Assembly: GCA_945865625.1 (NCBI GenBank)
Contig: CAMBFD010000013.1
Span: 1-34,469 of the forward strand
DNA from: Chitinophaga pinensis
GTDB lineage: Bacteria > Bacteroidota > Bacteroidia > NS11-12g > UBA955
Length of the DNA: 34,469 nucleotides
Direction: 5' to 3'
Below are positions 6,462 to 15,158 of this stretch, in pieces. The notes under the pieces are model-generated. The model ran no database searches, was not told the DNA's origin, and worked only from the letters and a program-made list of their open reading frames with translations. Made by a program: the position numbers and the translations under genes. Within the stretch, counting starts at the first letter, position 1; each line of letters opens with the position of its first letter.

Positions 6462-9341
6462 TTATAATTTACGTTTTACTTCTTCTGTTTTATAAACTTC
6501 TAAATAATCTCCAACTTCAATATCGTTGAATTTTTCAATTTGTAATCCGCACTCATATCCACGTAAAACTTCTTTCACATCGTCTTTGAAACGTTTTAAA
6601 GATGATAATTCACCGTCGAACACAACCACGCCGTCTCTAATGATACGGATTTTACTTTTGCGTTCAATTTTACCATCGGTAACATAAGCGCCGGCGATAG
6701 TTCCAACTTTAGAAATTTTAAATACATCACGCACTTCAACTGTACCAATTACCTTTTCTATAACTTCAGGACTTAACATACCTTCCATTGCAGATTTAAT
6801 TTCTTCGATAGCTTGATAGATGATGGAATAAGTTCGGATATCAATTTCTTCGTTTTCAGCAATTTGACGTGCTTTTGCAGATGGACGAACTTGGAAACCA
6901 ACGATAATTGCATCGGAAGCCGAAGCCAATAATACATCACTTTCGGTGATTTGACCAACGCCGCTAAAGATTACATTGATTGCAATTTCGTCGGTGCTTA
7001 ATTTCATCAATGAGTCGGACAATGCTTCAACAGAACCATCCACGTCACCTTTAACAATTAACTTCAATTCTTTAAAGTTACCTACAGCCAAACGACGTCC
7101 AATTTCATCCAGAGTAATATGACGTTTTGTACGCATGCCTTGCTCACGAACCAATTGTTGGCGTTTATTTGCCAATGATTTAGCGTCGCTTTCTTCAGCG
7201 AATACGGTCCATGTGTCACCTGCAGTTGGAGGTTCAGAGAAACCTAGCAACTTTACTGGTGTAGAAGGCGGTGCTTTGTCGATTTTTGTGCCACGTTCGT
7301 TAAATAACGCACGAACTTTTGCATAATGAGGACCCGCAACTACGTGATCACCTACTTTTAAAGTACCGGTTTGTACGAGCATGCTACATACAATACCTCT
7401 ACCTTTTTCTTGAGTTGCTTCAATTACGGTACCTTTGGCCCTTCTTTTAGGGTTAGCGGTAAGTTCCATAAGCTCGGCTTCAAGAAGCACTTTTTCGAGA
7501 AGTTTGTCTACGTTAAGTCCTTTTTTAGCACTAATTTCTTGTGCTTGGAATTTTCCGCCCCAATCTTCTACGAGTATATTTAATTGTGCTAACTGTTCGC
7601 GAATACGTTCAGGGTTAGCACCTTCTTTATCCATTTTATTAAAAGCAAATACCATTGGTACGCCAGCTGCTTGAGCGTGAGCAATTGCTTCACGTGTTTG
7701 AGGCATCACACTATCATCGGCAGCAATCACAATAATTGCTAGGTCGGTTACTTTAGCACCTCTGGCACGCATGGCAGTAAATGCTTCGTGACCTGGAGTA
7801 TCTAAGAAAGTAATTTTTCTGCTATCTTGAAGCGTAACTTCATAAGCACCAATATGTTGTGTGATTCCACCGGCTTCACCCGCAATTACGTTTTCTTTAC
7901 GAATATAATCCAACAATGAAGTTTTACCGTGGTCAACGTGTCCCATTACAGTTACAATAGGTGCACGTGATTCGAAATCAGCTGGGTTTTCTTTTTCATC
8001 ATCAACTGCTTCAATTTGAGTTTCTGCATCAACAAATTCAATTTCAAAATTGAAATCATTTGCCACCAATTGAATGGTTTCAGCATCTAAACGTTGGTTG
8101 ATAGAAACCATTAATCCCAATGAAAAACATTTGGAGATAACTTGAGTTACAGGAACGTTCATCATTGAAGCCAATTCGTTGGCTGCCAAGAATTCAGTTA
8201 CTTGGAGGATTTTGCTATCGTCAATTTTTCTTTTTCTTTCAGCTTCCTGTTCACCTCTACGACGGTCTTTATCGACGGCTTTTTTCTTAAATTTATCACC
8301 GCGACTTCTACCAGCGTTCCCCATTTTACCCATTGTATTTTTCACATTGCTTTTAACTGCAGATTGTGAAACTTCCGTTTTAACAGGAGTTTTAGGTTTT
8401 AGGTATGTTGGTTTAAATTTATCTTCGGTTTTAATTGTTTCCTGAACTGCAACTTTTACAGTAGCTGGAGTATCTTTGCGTTTGCGTTTTTTACGTTCTT
8501 CTTTTACGTCTTTTTTGGCATCATTTGCTAAGCTAGAAACACCTTGCTTAGGCGTTTGAAGTTGAATTGTACGCAGCACTCGAGGACCAGAAAGGGTTTC
8601 TCTACGCGTTTCGATTTTTTCAATTTCAATTGGCTCAGCAGTTGGTTCTTGTTTCTGTAAAACAATAATTGATTCCTCATTTTTAACAGAAGCTTCAGCA
8701 GTAACTTCAACTTTAGGAGTTTCAACTCTAGGCTTTTCAACTTTGGGTTTTTCTAAAACTGGAGGAGTTGGAGGCGTTTGTTTTTCAACTTTAGGTTGTT
8801 CTCTTTGTTTTTCTTTAGGTTTGCCTTCTGGTTTCTTATTCTTTTTAGGTTGTTCTTGTAAATCAATTTTCCCTAAAATTTTCAACCCACCAATATTTTC
8901 ATCATTTGGAGCTGGAACTTCAATTTCTTGAGTTTTTACCCCAACAGGAGCAATTGTTTCTTTTTCAACCACAGGGGCTTCAACAATAACCGGTTTTTCA
9001 ACTTTAGGAGTTTCAATGACTACAGGAGGAGCAACTGGCTCAGGTGTTAGGGTAACCGTAGGCGCATCAGGTGCTGGCGTTTCATCAACGGCAGTTTTAT
9101 TTGCAACTTGAGCTGTTGTAACAGCGAGGTTTAAATTTTTTTGATTTTTAAGTTTGTTTGCCTCTTCTTTTGCTGCTTTATCAGCAGAAAATGCTTGTAG
9201 ACAAGCTTGATACATGTCCTCATTGATTTTGGTAGTAGGACGTGCTTCCACATCGAACCCCTTTTGTTTGAGGAACTCTGCTAATGCAGTGAAACTTCTA
9301 TTTAATTCGCCGGCAACTTTTGCTAAACGGTATTCCGCCAT
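6462..9341 (-). CDS. infB: Translation initiation factor IF-2
   Basis: GTPase that brings initiator tRNA to the 30S ribosome; 959 aa, normal for Bacteroidota IF-2. An N-terminal IF2_N-like domain (residues 1-50, [13 protein letters not shown]) precedes a long charged, Pro/Lys/Glu-rich linker at about 85-370 with many short KVEKP-like repeats. A second IF2_N domain covers about 376-440. The G domain carries GHVDHGKT at 467-474 (G1), DTPGH at 514-518 (G3) and NKMD at 568-571 (G4). Domains II, III and IV follow; the last ends at EEVKRKL. Third gene of rimP-nusA-infB, but 116 bp separate it from nusA. That gap holds a hairpin and an exact -7 element, so infB probably has a promoter of its own in addition to read-through. 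Confidence 0.98.
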   Translation of the reverse strand: MAEYRLAKVAGELNRSFTALAEFLKQKGFDVEARPTTKINEDMYQACLQAFSADKAAKEEANKLKNQKNLNLAVTTAQVANKTAVDETPAPDAPTVTLTPEPVAPPVVIETPKVEKPVIVEAPVVEKETIAPVGVKTQEIEVPAPNDENIGGLKILGKIDLQEQPKKNKKPEGKPKEKQREQPKVEKQTPPTPPVLEKPKVEKPRVETPKVEVTAEASVKNEESIIVLQKQEPTAEPIEIEKIETRRETLSGPRVLRTIQLQTPKQGVSSLANDAKKDVKEERKKRKRKDTPATVKVAVQETIKTEDKFKPTYLKPKTPVKTEVSQSAVKSNVKNTMGKMGNAGRSRGDKFKKKAVDKDRRRGEQEAERKRKIDDSKILQVTEFLAANELASMMNVPVTQVISKCFSLGLMVSINQRLDAETIQLVANDFNFEIEFVDAETQIEAVDDEKENPADFESRAPIVTVMGHVDHGKTSLLDYIRKENVIAGEAGGITQHIGAYEVTLQDSRKITFLDTPGHEAFTAMRARGAKVTDLAIIVIAADDSVMPQTREAIAHAQAAGVPMVFAFNKMDKEGANPERIREQLAQLNILVEDWGGKFQAQEISAKKGLNVDKLLEKVLLEAELMELTANPKRRAKGTVIEATQEKGRGIVCSMLVQTGTLKVGDHVVAGPHYAKVRALFNERGTKIDKAPPSTPVKLLGFSEPPTAGDTWTVFAEESDAKSLANKRQQLVREQGMRTKRHITLDEIGRRLAVGNFKELKLIVKGDVDGSVEALSDSLMKLSTDEIAINVIFSGVGQITESDVLLASASDAIIVGFQVRPSAKARQIAENEEIDIRTYSIIYQAIEEIKSAMEGMLSPEVIEKVIGTVEVRDVFKISKVGTIAGAYVTDGKIERKSKIRIIRDGVVVFDGELSSLKRFKDDVKEVLRGYECGLQIEKFNDIEVGDYLEVYKTEEVKRKL

Positions 9342-9350
9342 ATTTTAATT

Positions 9351-9358
9351 CAAATTTA
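9351..9358 (-). promoter_or_regulatory. -7 promoter element TAAATTTG in front of infB
   Basis: An exact TAnnTTTG match on the minus strand, ending 9 bp before the infB ATG. The transcript would have a leader of only a few bases. Confidence 0.55.
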
Positions 9359-9406
9359 CTTTTAATATATTGTAAATCCCAAGTTTCTTTCTTTGTTTTT
9401 ATTTAA

Positions 9407-9452
9407 AATGATGCTCACAAACTGCCTTGGGGTACAGTTTGAAAGCATCATT
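9407..9452 (-). other. Long hairpin between nusA and infB
   Basis: The arms 9407-9424 and 9435-9452 pair over 16 positions, with one 2x2 internal loop (9416-9417 against 9442-9443) and a 10-nt loop. It starts 6 bp after the nusA stop codon. The stretch after it on the minus strand is TTTTAAATAAAAAC, a poor T run. It could therefore be a weak terminator, an RNase processing site or a protein-binding element. Function is not established. Confidence 0.7.
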
Positions 9453-9457
9453 GTGTT

Positions 9458-10714
9458 TTAATCTTCAAATTCTTGACGAAGAATATTTTGCACCGCAATA
9501 ATCGTTTCTTCTTCAAGTTCAGTTCTCTTCAATAAATCTTCAACAGAAGAGTTGATTACATCTTTCGCAGAATCTAATCCAATTCTCTTCAATTCGTCTA
9601 TAATCCAAGAATCAATTTCATCTAAGAATTCATCCAAATCAACGTCGTCTTCGCTGTTAACGGCATTGTTTACACGGTAAACTTCAATTTGATATCCTGT
9701 TAATTTACTTGCTAATTTTATGTTGTGACCACCGCGTCCAATTGCAAGAGAAACTTGATCGCTTTCTAAGAAAACGTTTGCAGTTTCACCAATGATATCC
9801 ATTCTAGTGATGTTTGCAGGTTGCAAAGACCTTTGAATGTATAAGGCGTTGTTTGTAGTGAAGTTAATAACGTCGATATTTTCGTTTCTCAATTCACGCA
9901 CAATCCCGTGAATACGAGCACCTTTAACACCAACGCAAGCTCCTACTGGGTCGATACGATCGTCGTAACTTTCAACTGCTACTTTAGCTCTTTCACCTGG
10001 TTCGCGAACAACTTTTTTGATGGTAATTAATCCATCTAAAATTTCAGGAACCTCAAGTTCAAACAATCTTTCTAAAAATTCCGGAGAAGTTCTAGAAAGG
10101 ATAATTTTTGGAGAACCTTTATCCATGTCAACTTCATGAATGACAGCACGAATGGTGTCACCTTTTTTATACATGTCGCGAGGAATCATGTGATCTTTTG
10201 GTAAAGAAAGTTCATTTCCTTCATCGTCTAAGATCATGATTTCACGTTTCCAAACATTGTATACTTCACCGGTTATGATTTCACCACGTTTGTCTTTGTA
10301 TTTACGGAAAAGTTCATCTTTTTCGAGTTCAATAATTCTGCTCATGAGGGCTTGACGTGCATTCAATACAGAACGTCTTCCAAAGTCATCAAGGAAAACT
10401 TGTTGAATACAATCTTCGCCAACAGCATAATCTGGTTCTAATTTTTGAGCTTCTAAAAGTGCAATGTGAAGACTTTGATCTTCAACTTCACCTTGTTCTA
10501 CAATCAAACGCAAATGATACATCTCAATATCACCAGTTTCGGTGTTAATGATAATATCGAAATTGGCGTCTTGACCATATTTCTTTTTCAAAATGTTTCT
10601 GAAAACATCTTCTAATACACGCATCATTGTTGCGCGATCAATGTTTTTGAAATCTTTAAATTCGGAGAAACTCTCCACCAGGTTAATACCGAGATCCTTG
10701 GCTTTGGTTTTCAT
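9458..10714 (-). CDS. nusA: Transcription termination/antitermination factor NusA
   Basis: RNA polymerase-binding factor controlling pausing, termination and antitermination. 418 aa, the compact form usual in Bacteroidota. The N-terminal RNAP-binding domain covers about residues 1-125. An S1 domain follows at about 140-200 (EIITGEVYNVWKREIM... DMYKKGDTIRAVI). KH domains cover about 205-350, with VGVKGARIHGIVRELRNE and the second GRGGHNIKLASKLTGY core. A helix-hairpin-helix-like tail ends the protein. It starts 1 bp after rimP, so the two are co-transcribed and probably coupled. In other bacteria NusA feeds back on its own operon, which makes the terminator-like hairpin in the rimP leader of interest. 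Confidence 0.97.
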   Translation of the reverse strand: MKTKAKDLGINLVESFSEFKDFKNIDRATMMRVLEDVFRNILKKKYGQDANFDIIINTETGDIEMYHLRLIVEQGEVEDQSLHIALLEAQKLEPDYAVGEDCIQQVFLDDFGRRSVLNARQALMSRIIELEKDELFRKYKDKRGEIITGEVYNVWKREIMILDDEGNELSLPKDHMIPRDMYKKGDTIRAVIHEVDMDKGSPKIILSRTSPEFLERLFELEVPEILDGLITIKKVVREPGERAKVAVESYDDRIDPVGACVGVKGARIHGIVRELRNENIDVINFTTNNALYIQRSLQPANITRMDIIGETANVFLESDQVSLAIGRGGHNIKLASKLTGYQIEVYRVNNAVNSEDDVDLDEFLDEIDSWIIDELKRIGLDSAKDVINSSVEDLLKRTELEEETIIAVQNILRQEFED

Positions 10715-10715
10715 T

Positions 10716-11180
10716 TTATTTAAAACTTATTATAATTGTTGCTTGTTTAATGGAACTGTAAGGTAAAATTAAAGCTTCGTAACTTAATTTTTTACCTTTT
10801 ACTTTAATTTCTTTCTGAAAATGAAACAATTGATCTACAATCGTTTCTAATTTGGCTTTGAATGTTTCGCCTTCAGTGGTTTCGATTTCAAAATTTCGAC
10901 CAACATGTTTTGTAAATTGACGAATGTCGGTGAGTGGATTGTCGGCACCAGGTGATGAAATTTCAAAAGTGAACGGGGTGTCGCCAAAATCACTCTCATC
11001 AATGATGGTTGAAATTTGGCGTGTAAAATCGGCTAAGGCTTTCATTGACAATACCTCAGCACTGTCAACATAGAATCGAAATAACCCAGTAGGGCTCACG
11101 GTATACTGCACTACAAACAAATCAAAATTATTTGCTTCGGCATCTACAATGGATCTCAATTTTTCACCTAGTTTTTTCAT
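10716..11180 (-). CDS. rimP: Ribosome maturation factor RimP
   Basis: Assists maturation of the 30S ribosomal subunit. From the ATG at 11180 the product is 154 aa, close to the family's usual length of about 150. It shows the N-domain motif FVVQYTVSPTGLFRFYVD and the interdomain segment FTFEISSPGADNPL, the RimP signature where most bacteria have VSSPGLDRPL. An SH3-like C-domain follows. The frame stays open to 11249, but the longer start would place coding sequence across a perfect terminator hairpin (11188-11219) and into the -7 element. MKKLGEKL at 11180 is therefore the better start. First gene of rimP-nusA-infB. Confidence 0.93.
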   Translation of the reverse strand: MKKLGEKLRSIVDAEANNFDLFVVQYTVSPTGLFRFYVDSAEVLSMKALADFTRQISTIIDESDFGDTPFTFEISSPGADNPLTDIRQFTKHVGRNFEIETTEGETFKAKLETIVDQLFHFQKEIKVKGKKLSYEALILPYSSIKQATIIISFK

Positions 11181-11187
11181 ATTCAAT

Positions 11188-11219
11188 AAAAAAGGGGACG
11201 GCTTTCGGCTTGTCCCCTC
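11188..11219 (-). terminator. Intrinsic terminator-like hairpin in the rimP leader (candidate attenuator)
   Basis: On the minus strand: GGGGAC (11217-11212), a 12-nt loop, GTCCCC (11199-11194), then six T (11193-11188). This is the textbook form of an intrinsic terminator. It lies between a good promoter (-7 at 11247-11254) and the rimP ATG at 11180, and its T run ends 7 bases before the ATG. It could also end transcripts arriving from the cyclophilin gene at 11284. Because it is downstream of the rimP promoter, it must also act on rimP-nusA-infB transcription. Confidence 0.78.
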
Positions 11220-11246
11220 CCAGTTAATCTTATTCGGAAAGTTCTG

Positions 11247-11254
11247 CAAATGTA
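11247..11254 (-). promoter_or_regulatory. rimP: -7 promoter element TACATTTG for rimP-nusA-infB
   Basis: An exact TAnnTTTG match on the minus strand, identical to the octamer in front of the TPP riboswitch. The expected start near 11240 gives a leader of about 60 nt that contains the terminator-like hairpin. Confidence 0.65.
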
Positions 11255-11283
11255 CTATAAATTTTCAAAATATCCTAATGGTG

Positions 11284-12177
11284 TCAATTTTTCTTGGGTA
11301 TAACCTTGGTGGAAATGATCTTAACATCGTTCACAGGCCTATCGTTTTTACCAGTTTCAATCCATTGAATTTTATCTACAATATGATGGCCAGAAATAAC
11401 TTTTCCAAAAACAGTGTAGTTGTTGTCTAAGAATGGTGTTCCACCCCAACTTGCATATATATTTCTTGTTTTTTGAGGGACATTATTATACGCGGCTTCA
11501 ATTTTGTCTTTTACCAAAGGTTTAATTTCTTTGATGACATTGTCGGCCGCCAATTGATTTCCCATTTCATAAGCCGTGTTTAAACGCATTTGAAATTCCA
11601 TGTTCTCCCTTTGTGATAAAAATTCTTTAATCACATTTTGTTCGAGCATTTCTTTGAATTTTTCAGAGCCTACAGGAGAACCTGTAACAATATAAAATTG
11701 GCTACCTGAACTCATTCTCATTGGATTGTGATCATCACTTTCTCTTGCTGCCGCCAAGGCACCTTTGTAATGGTAAATTGTATCGGAAATTTCAGCAGGT
11801 AGTTTATACTTAGGACCTCCATCTCCCAATTGTTGGTCAGGTTTTGCATTTTTAGAATTTGGATCTCCTGTTTGAACCATGAATTGCTTGATTACCCGGT
11901 GAAATAAGACTCCGTTGTAATATCCCTCAGAAGCCAATTTGTAAAAATTTTCACTGTGTTTAGGAGTCGCTGGGTTTAATCCAACCACAATTTTTCCATA
12001 ATTAGTATTGAATTCTACTGCATTCCAATTGCTTGGCAAAGAAGTGTCTGGAACAGTCATTGGAATATTTTCTTTTGCCAATTCTTGTTTCATGGTTTCA
12101 ACCTCATCTTTTGGCTTTGCCGATTCGCCGCAGGCAAAAAACAGGAGGGATGGAATGATGAGCGTTTTAATTTTCAT
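11284..12177 (-). CDS. Cyclophilin-type peptidyl-prolyl cis-trans isomerase, lipoprotein
   Basis: Catalyses proline isomerisation during folding of envelope proteins. From the ATG at 12177 it is 297 aa with a lipoprotein signal MKIKTLIIPSLLFFAC (Cys16). The cyclophilin core begins at VEFNTNYGKIVVGL, and FHRVIKQFMVQTGDP is the substrate-site motif. GSQFYIVTG and the late FGKVISGHHIVDKI follow. An insertion of about 75 residues rich in Glu, Lys and Asn (EKFKEMLEQ ... NNVPQKTRN) interrupts the fold before FLDNNYTVFG. The frame extends upstream to 12246, but that part lies inside the neighbouring gene and lacks a signal peptide. It overlaps the end of the upstream gene by 11 bp. Confidence 0.93.
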   Translation of the reverse strand: MKIKTLIIPSLLFFACGESAKPKDEVETMKQELAKENIPMTVPDTSLPSNWNAVEFNTNYGKIVVGLNPATPKHSENFYKLASEGYYNGVLFHRVIKQFMVQTGDPNSKNAKPDQQLGDGGPKYKLPAEISDTIYHYKGALAAARESDDHNPMRMSSGSQFYIVTGSPVGSEKFKEMLEQNVIKEFLSQRENMEFQMRLNTAYEMGNQLAADNVIKEIKPLVKDKIEAAYNNVPQKTRNIYASWGGTPFLDNNYTVFGKVISGHHIVDKIQWIETGKNDRPVNDVKIISTKVIPKKN

Positions 12178-12541
12178 AAAATTGTATGATTTCTTCTTGT
12201 TCAAAATATTCGATAATATGTTGACGTAATAAATTCTCTTGCTCAAACAAAGTTAAATTTGGAATGGGCAACGCACTTTCCCAAACTGGCCAACCATCTT
12301 GATTGAACCCAATTTGTTTATAGTATCCCGAGTAACTTAAAACTTTACAGTTTGCAATATGCATGAGAAGCGTTTTTTCTTCTTTTGTGAATTTGGTTTC
12401 AGGCAATTGACCCAATTCTCTGATGCCAACTAAAAAAAGAATTGCATTTAAATCAGGTTTTTTGTCAAAACGCTTTTCGAAAAAATCTATTATTTTCAAC
12501 CATTTCACTTTATTTTCGGCTTGTAGATTTTCTTGACTCAT
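12167..12541 (-). CDS. Conserved protein of unknown function
   Basis: 124 aa from the ATG at 12541 (MSQENLQ). I do not recognise a named domain. The protein looks cytoplasmic and is probably mostly helical: a helix with VKWLKIIDFFEKRF, a hydrophobic helix AILFLVGIRELG, a charged turn, then a segment with GYYKQIGFNQDGWPVWE and a Glu/Gln-rich C-terminus. The codon use resembles its neighbours. The last 11 bp overlap the cyclophilin lipoprotein gene, so the two are co-transcribed. A longer frame to 12571 exists, but it would cross the likely -7 element. Confidence 0.72.
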   Translation of the reverse strand: MSQENLQAENKVKWLKIIDFFEKRFDKKPDLNAILFLVGIRELGQLPETKFTKEEKTLLMHIANCKVLSYSGYYKQIGFNQDGWPVWESALPIPNLTLFEQENLLRQHIIEYFEQEEIIQFYEN

Positions 12542-12548
12542 AGATTTA

Positions 12549-12556
12549 CAAATATC
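12549..12556 (-). promoter_or_regulatory. Possible -7 element GATATTTG for the 12541 gene
   Basis: One mismatch from TAnnTTTG on the minus strand, 7 bp before the ATG at 12541. It is weak evidence on its own, but the spacing repeats that seen at other genes in the window. Confidence 0.35.
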
Positions 12557-12598
12557 GTATTTTTTTACCAATAATTCATGAAATCTGAGGGATATCTT

Positions 12599-12606
12599 TA
12601 ACTTTG
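12599..12606 (+). promoter_or_regulatory. -7 promoter element TAACTTTG for murQ
   Basis: An exact TAnnTTTG match. The predicted start near 12612 leaves a leader of about 16 nt before the GTG at 12629, which supports that start. Confidence 0.6.
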
Positions 12607-12628
12607 AAAATCTCTAATACCTAACGTT

Positions 12629-13432
12629 GTGTATACCGAATCGGAATCGAATTTTAAAAACCTAGACGAATTATCCATTGCCGAGTTGGTTGCCGGCATC
12701 AATCAAGAGGATCAATCTGTTGCAACTTCTGTAGAAAAAGCAATGCCTGAAATTACGGCGTTGGTTGAAGCATGTTATTCAAAAATGCAACACGGTGGTC
12801 GTTTATTCTATTTGGGTGCAGGAACTAGCGGTCGATTAGGTGTTGTTGATGCATCAGAATGTCCGCCAACCTATGGTGTTGCGTTTGATCGCGTGATTGG
12901 AATCATGGCAGGTGGCGATGGTGCAATTAGAAAGGCTGTTGAATTTGCTGAAGATGATGAAAATCAAGGAATAAAAGATTTATTGCAATTCAATGTGTCT
13001 CCAAAAGATTTTGTAGTTGGTATTACGGCATCAGGCAGAACGCCTTATGTGTTAAGTGCATTACAATCGTGTAAAGAAATGGGTATTTTAACCGGTGGAA
13101 TTGCATGTAACGACAATTCGTCCCTCAAAAATGTGGCTGATTTTACCGTTGAAGTGGTTACAGGTCCAGAATTTGTGACAGGAAGTACCAGAATGAAGGC
13201 TGGAACTGCAACCAAAATGGTGTTGAATATAATGACCACATCGGTGATGATTAAATTGGGACATGTTAAGGGCAACAAAATGGTTGATATGCAATTAACA
13301 AACTTGAAGTTAATTGATAGGGGTACAAAAATGGTGATGGAAGAAACTGGTCTAGACTATGAAACATCTAAAATGGTTTTGTTGAAAGAGGGCAGCGTTA
13401 GAAATGCAATTGAAAAAATTCAAGGCTGGTAA
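12629..13432 (+). CDS. murQ: N-acetylmuramic acid 6-phosphate etherase
   Basis: Splits the lactyl ether of MurNAc 6-phosphate to give GlcNAc 6-phosphate and D-lactate, in recycling of peptidoglycan sugars. 267 aa with a SIS fold. GRLFYLGAGTSGRLGVVDASECPPTYGV is the hallmark sugar-phosphate loop (in two parts: LGAGTSGRLG and DASECPPTYG). GITASGRTPYV and EVVTGPEFVTGSTRMKAGTA (as VVTGPE, TGSTRMKAGT) complete the active site. The start is a GTG: VYTESESN aligns with the usual ITEGSN beginning of MurQ. There is no in-frame ATG nearby. It stands alone, without a MurP transporter or AnmK beside it, and it ends 1 bp from the convergent DUF2452 gene. Confidence 0.96.
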   Translation: MYTESESNFKNLDELSIAELVAGINQEDQSVATSVEKAMPEITALVEACYSKMQHGGRLFYLGAGTSGRLGVVDASECPPTYGVAFDRVIGIMAGGDGAIRKAVEFAEDDENQGIKDLLQFNVSPKDFVVGITASGRTPYVLSALQSCKEMGILTGGIACNDNSSLKNVADFTVEVVTGPEFVTGSTRMKAGTATKMVLNIMTTSVMIKLGHVKGNKMVDMQLTNLKLIDRGTKMVMEETGLDYETSKMVLLKEGSVRNAIEKIQGW

Positions 13433-13433
13433 T

Positions 13434-13910
13434 TTACGCTAACACATCCCAAGTTCTGTCGGCCATCAATCTCACTGTGTGTAAATATGCTTGAAATGGC
13501 ATTTTTTTCCCCCATTCATAAGGCGCTACCATACTCAATTGTTGTGAACCATCTTCCTTTTGATATAAATGGTAAACTCCATTGATAATGGGTTCGAAAT
13601 TGATATCAGCTTTATAAATGGCGTGCGAAACAACTAATCTTTCTTCAATTTCTTTCGCTTGTTTCATTAACAACTCAGCTTGTTTTTTGAGCATTGAAAT
13701 TTGTTGTTCAGCTTGATGCTGCATGCTTTCATGCGCATTTGCTTTCAGTAAACGTTTATCAATTGGTTCTATTTTGGGAGAACTCACACTCAACGCATAG
13801 GGTGCATTGCTCAGTTCGCCCTGATAGATTGCATCTTTCAGGAATTTTGGTCTGTTATCGACAACAATATTGGTGTTTTCTTTTTCCAAGGTATTTAGAG
13901 TAACAAACAA
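13434..13910 (-). CDS. DUF2452 family protein
   Basis: 158 aa with no signal peptide. A long central helix, probably coiled-coil (MQHQAEQQISMLKKQAELL and MKQAKEIEERL), leads to a conserved C-terminal part: INGVYHLYQKEDGS, LSMVAPYEW and VRLMADRTWDVL. These are the motifs I associate with DUF2452, a family of unknown function. It begins 12 bp after asd, so it is the last gene of the unit starting at 15680. The first residues (MFVTLNTLEKEN) look unusual for the family, and the true start may be a little downstream. Confidence 0.8.
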   Translation of the reverse strand: MFVTLNTLEKENTNIVVDNRPKFLKDAIYQGELSNAPYALSVSSPKIEPIDKRLLKANAHESMQHQAEQQISMLKKQAELLMKQAKEIEERLVVSHAIYKADINFEPIINGVYHLYQKEDGSQQLSMVAPYEWGKKMPFQAYLHTVRLMADRTWDVLA

Positions 13911-13922
13911 AATTCTAAAAGG

Positions 13923-14915
13923 TTAGGCTAAAAAGCCTTTTTTTAGTAAATATTCTGCAATTTGAACAGCATTTGTGGCTGCACCTTTTCTTAAATTGTC
14001 GGAAACTACCCACATGTTTAAGGTGTTTGGAAATGAATCATCGATTCGTAAACGGCCAACAAAAACTTCATCTTTATCTTGCGAAGTTAATGGCATGGGG
14101 TAAAGTAATTTTTGTGGATCATCTTGAACAATAATTCCCTCAGAATGCAATAAAATATTTTTAATTTCTTTAAGATCAATTGTTTTTTCGAAGGATGCAT
14201 TGATGCTTTCACTATGTCCGCCCATCGTTGGTATTCGAACAGTGGTTGCAGTAATTCTCAAATTTGGAAGATTCATGATTTTCTTCGTTTCGAACATCAT
14301 TTTCAATTCTTCTTTGGTATATCCGCTTTCTGTAAATTCATCAATTTGAGGAATCACATTCATATCGATTTGATAAGCATAAACTTTGTCAACTTCATTT
14401 CCCGCGCGCTCATCAAACATTTGTTTTACCGCTTTTTGACCAGTACCCGTAACACTTTGGTAAGTACTTACAACAACCCGTTGAAGGGTATATTGTTGGT
14501 GTAAAGGATTTAGTGCGACCACCATTTGAATGGTGGAACAATTTGGGTTTGCAATGATAAAGTCTGTGTTTTTAATCACATCTGCATTGACTTCAGGCAC
14601 AACAAGAGGAATGTTTTTTTCCATTCTCCACGCGCTTGAGTTATCAATCACAAAGGTTTTATTTGCTGCAAATTTAGGGGCCCATTCAAGCGATGTTGAA
14701 CCCCCGGCACTAAAGATTGCAATTGCTGGTTTTAAATCTACAGCTTGTTGCATTCCTACAACTGGGTACGATTTACCTTTAAATGAAATAAGTTTGCCAA
14801 CGCTTTTTTCTGAGGCAACAGGAATTAGCTCCGAAACAGGGAAGTTTCTTTCTTCAAGAACTTGAAGCATTTTGGAACCAACCAGCCCGGTAGCTCCAAT
14901 TAAAGCAACTTTCAT
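13923..14915 (-). CDS. asd: Aspartate-semialdehyde dehydrogenase
   Basis: Reduces aspartyl phosphate to aspartate semialdehyde with NADPH, the branch point to lysine/diaminopimelate, threonine and methionine. 330 aa, the normal length. The Rossmann motif GATGLVGSKM is at 8-17. The catalytic Cys126 lies in NPNCST, and His234 in GGHSE is the base. SSAWRM and TGTGQKA (phosphate and substrate loops) are present. The start ATG overlaps the stop of the upstream lipoprotein gene by one base (TAATG), a sign of translational coupling. No aspartokinase lies nearby. Confidence 0.97.
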   Translation of the reverse strand: MKVALIGATGLVGSKMLQVLEERNFPVSELIPVASEKSVGKLISFKGKSYPVVGMQQAVDLKPAIAIFSAGGSTSLEWAPKFAANKTFVIDNSSAWRMEKNIPLVVPEVNADVIKNTDFIIANPNCSTIQMVVALNPLHQQYTLQRVVVSTYQSVTGTGQKAVKQMFDERAGNEVDKVYAYQIDMNVIPQIDEFTESGYTKEELKMMFETKKIMNLPNLRITATTVRIPTMGGHSESINASFEKTIDLKEIKNILLHSEGIIVQDDPQKLLYPMPLTSQDKDEVFVGRLRIDDSFPNTLNMWVVSDNLRKGAATNAVQIAEYLLKKGFLA

Positions 14916-15154
14916 TATTTAGAAGGGATTGTAACTGCTTCTCCGCCTTTAGAAGGAGTATATTTTTCAGGTTTAGAACTCACAGAGTCTTTCGAAGCAG
15001 TGTCAGTCATTAAACTCTCAAAATCATCTTCTTGTTTGACTTGGTCAACGCTGTCTTGAGATGTTTTTTCTTGCTCGGTGTAAGCAGATTCATTTCCACC
15101 ACAAGCGGCGAAGCCAAATGCGGTAATTACTGTTAAAAATAAAACTTTTTTCAT
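14915..15154 (-). CDS. Small lipoprotein of unknown function
   Basis: 79 aa. A lipoprotein signal (MKKVLFLTVITAFGFAAC, Cys18) is followed by about 60 residues that are almost all polar: Asp, Glu, Ser, Lys, Thr and Gln. No hydrophobic core is visible, so the mature part is probably disordered. It sits 4 bp after the TrpF-like gene and overlaps asd by one base. The coupling to asd may reflect position in the operon rather than a shared function. Confidence 0.8.
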   Translation of the reverse strand: MKKVLFLTVITAFGFAACGGNESAYTEQEKTSQDSVDQVKQEDDFESLMTDTASKDSVSSKPEKYTPSKGGEAVTIPSK

Positions 15155-15158
15155 GATT

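Noticed and set aside
7435-7674. Antisense frames within infB (7135-7326, 7371-7583, 7435-7674, 8179-8445, 8743-8931)
   Set aside because: They mirror conserved IF-2 coding sequence; their Ser/Leu-rich composition is the usual shadow of Lys/Glu/Ala-rich genes.
8700-9060. Short repeats in the infB linker region as a DNA repeat element
   Set aside because: They encode the Pro/Lys/Glu-rich, low-complexity linker of IF-2, which is normal for the family.
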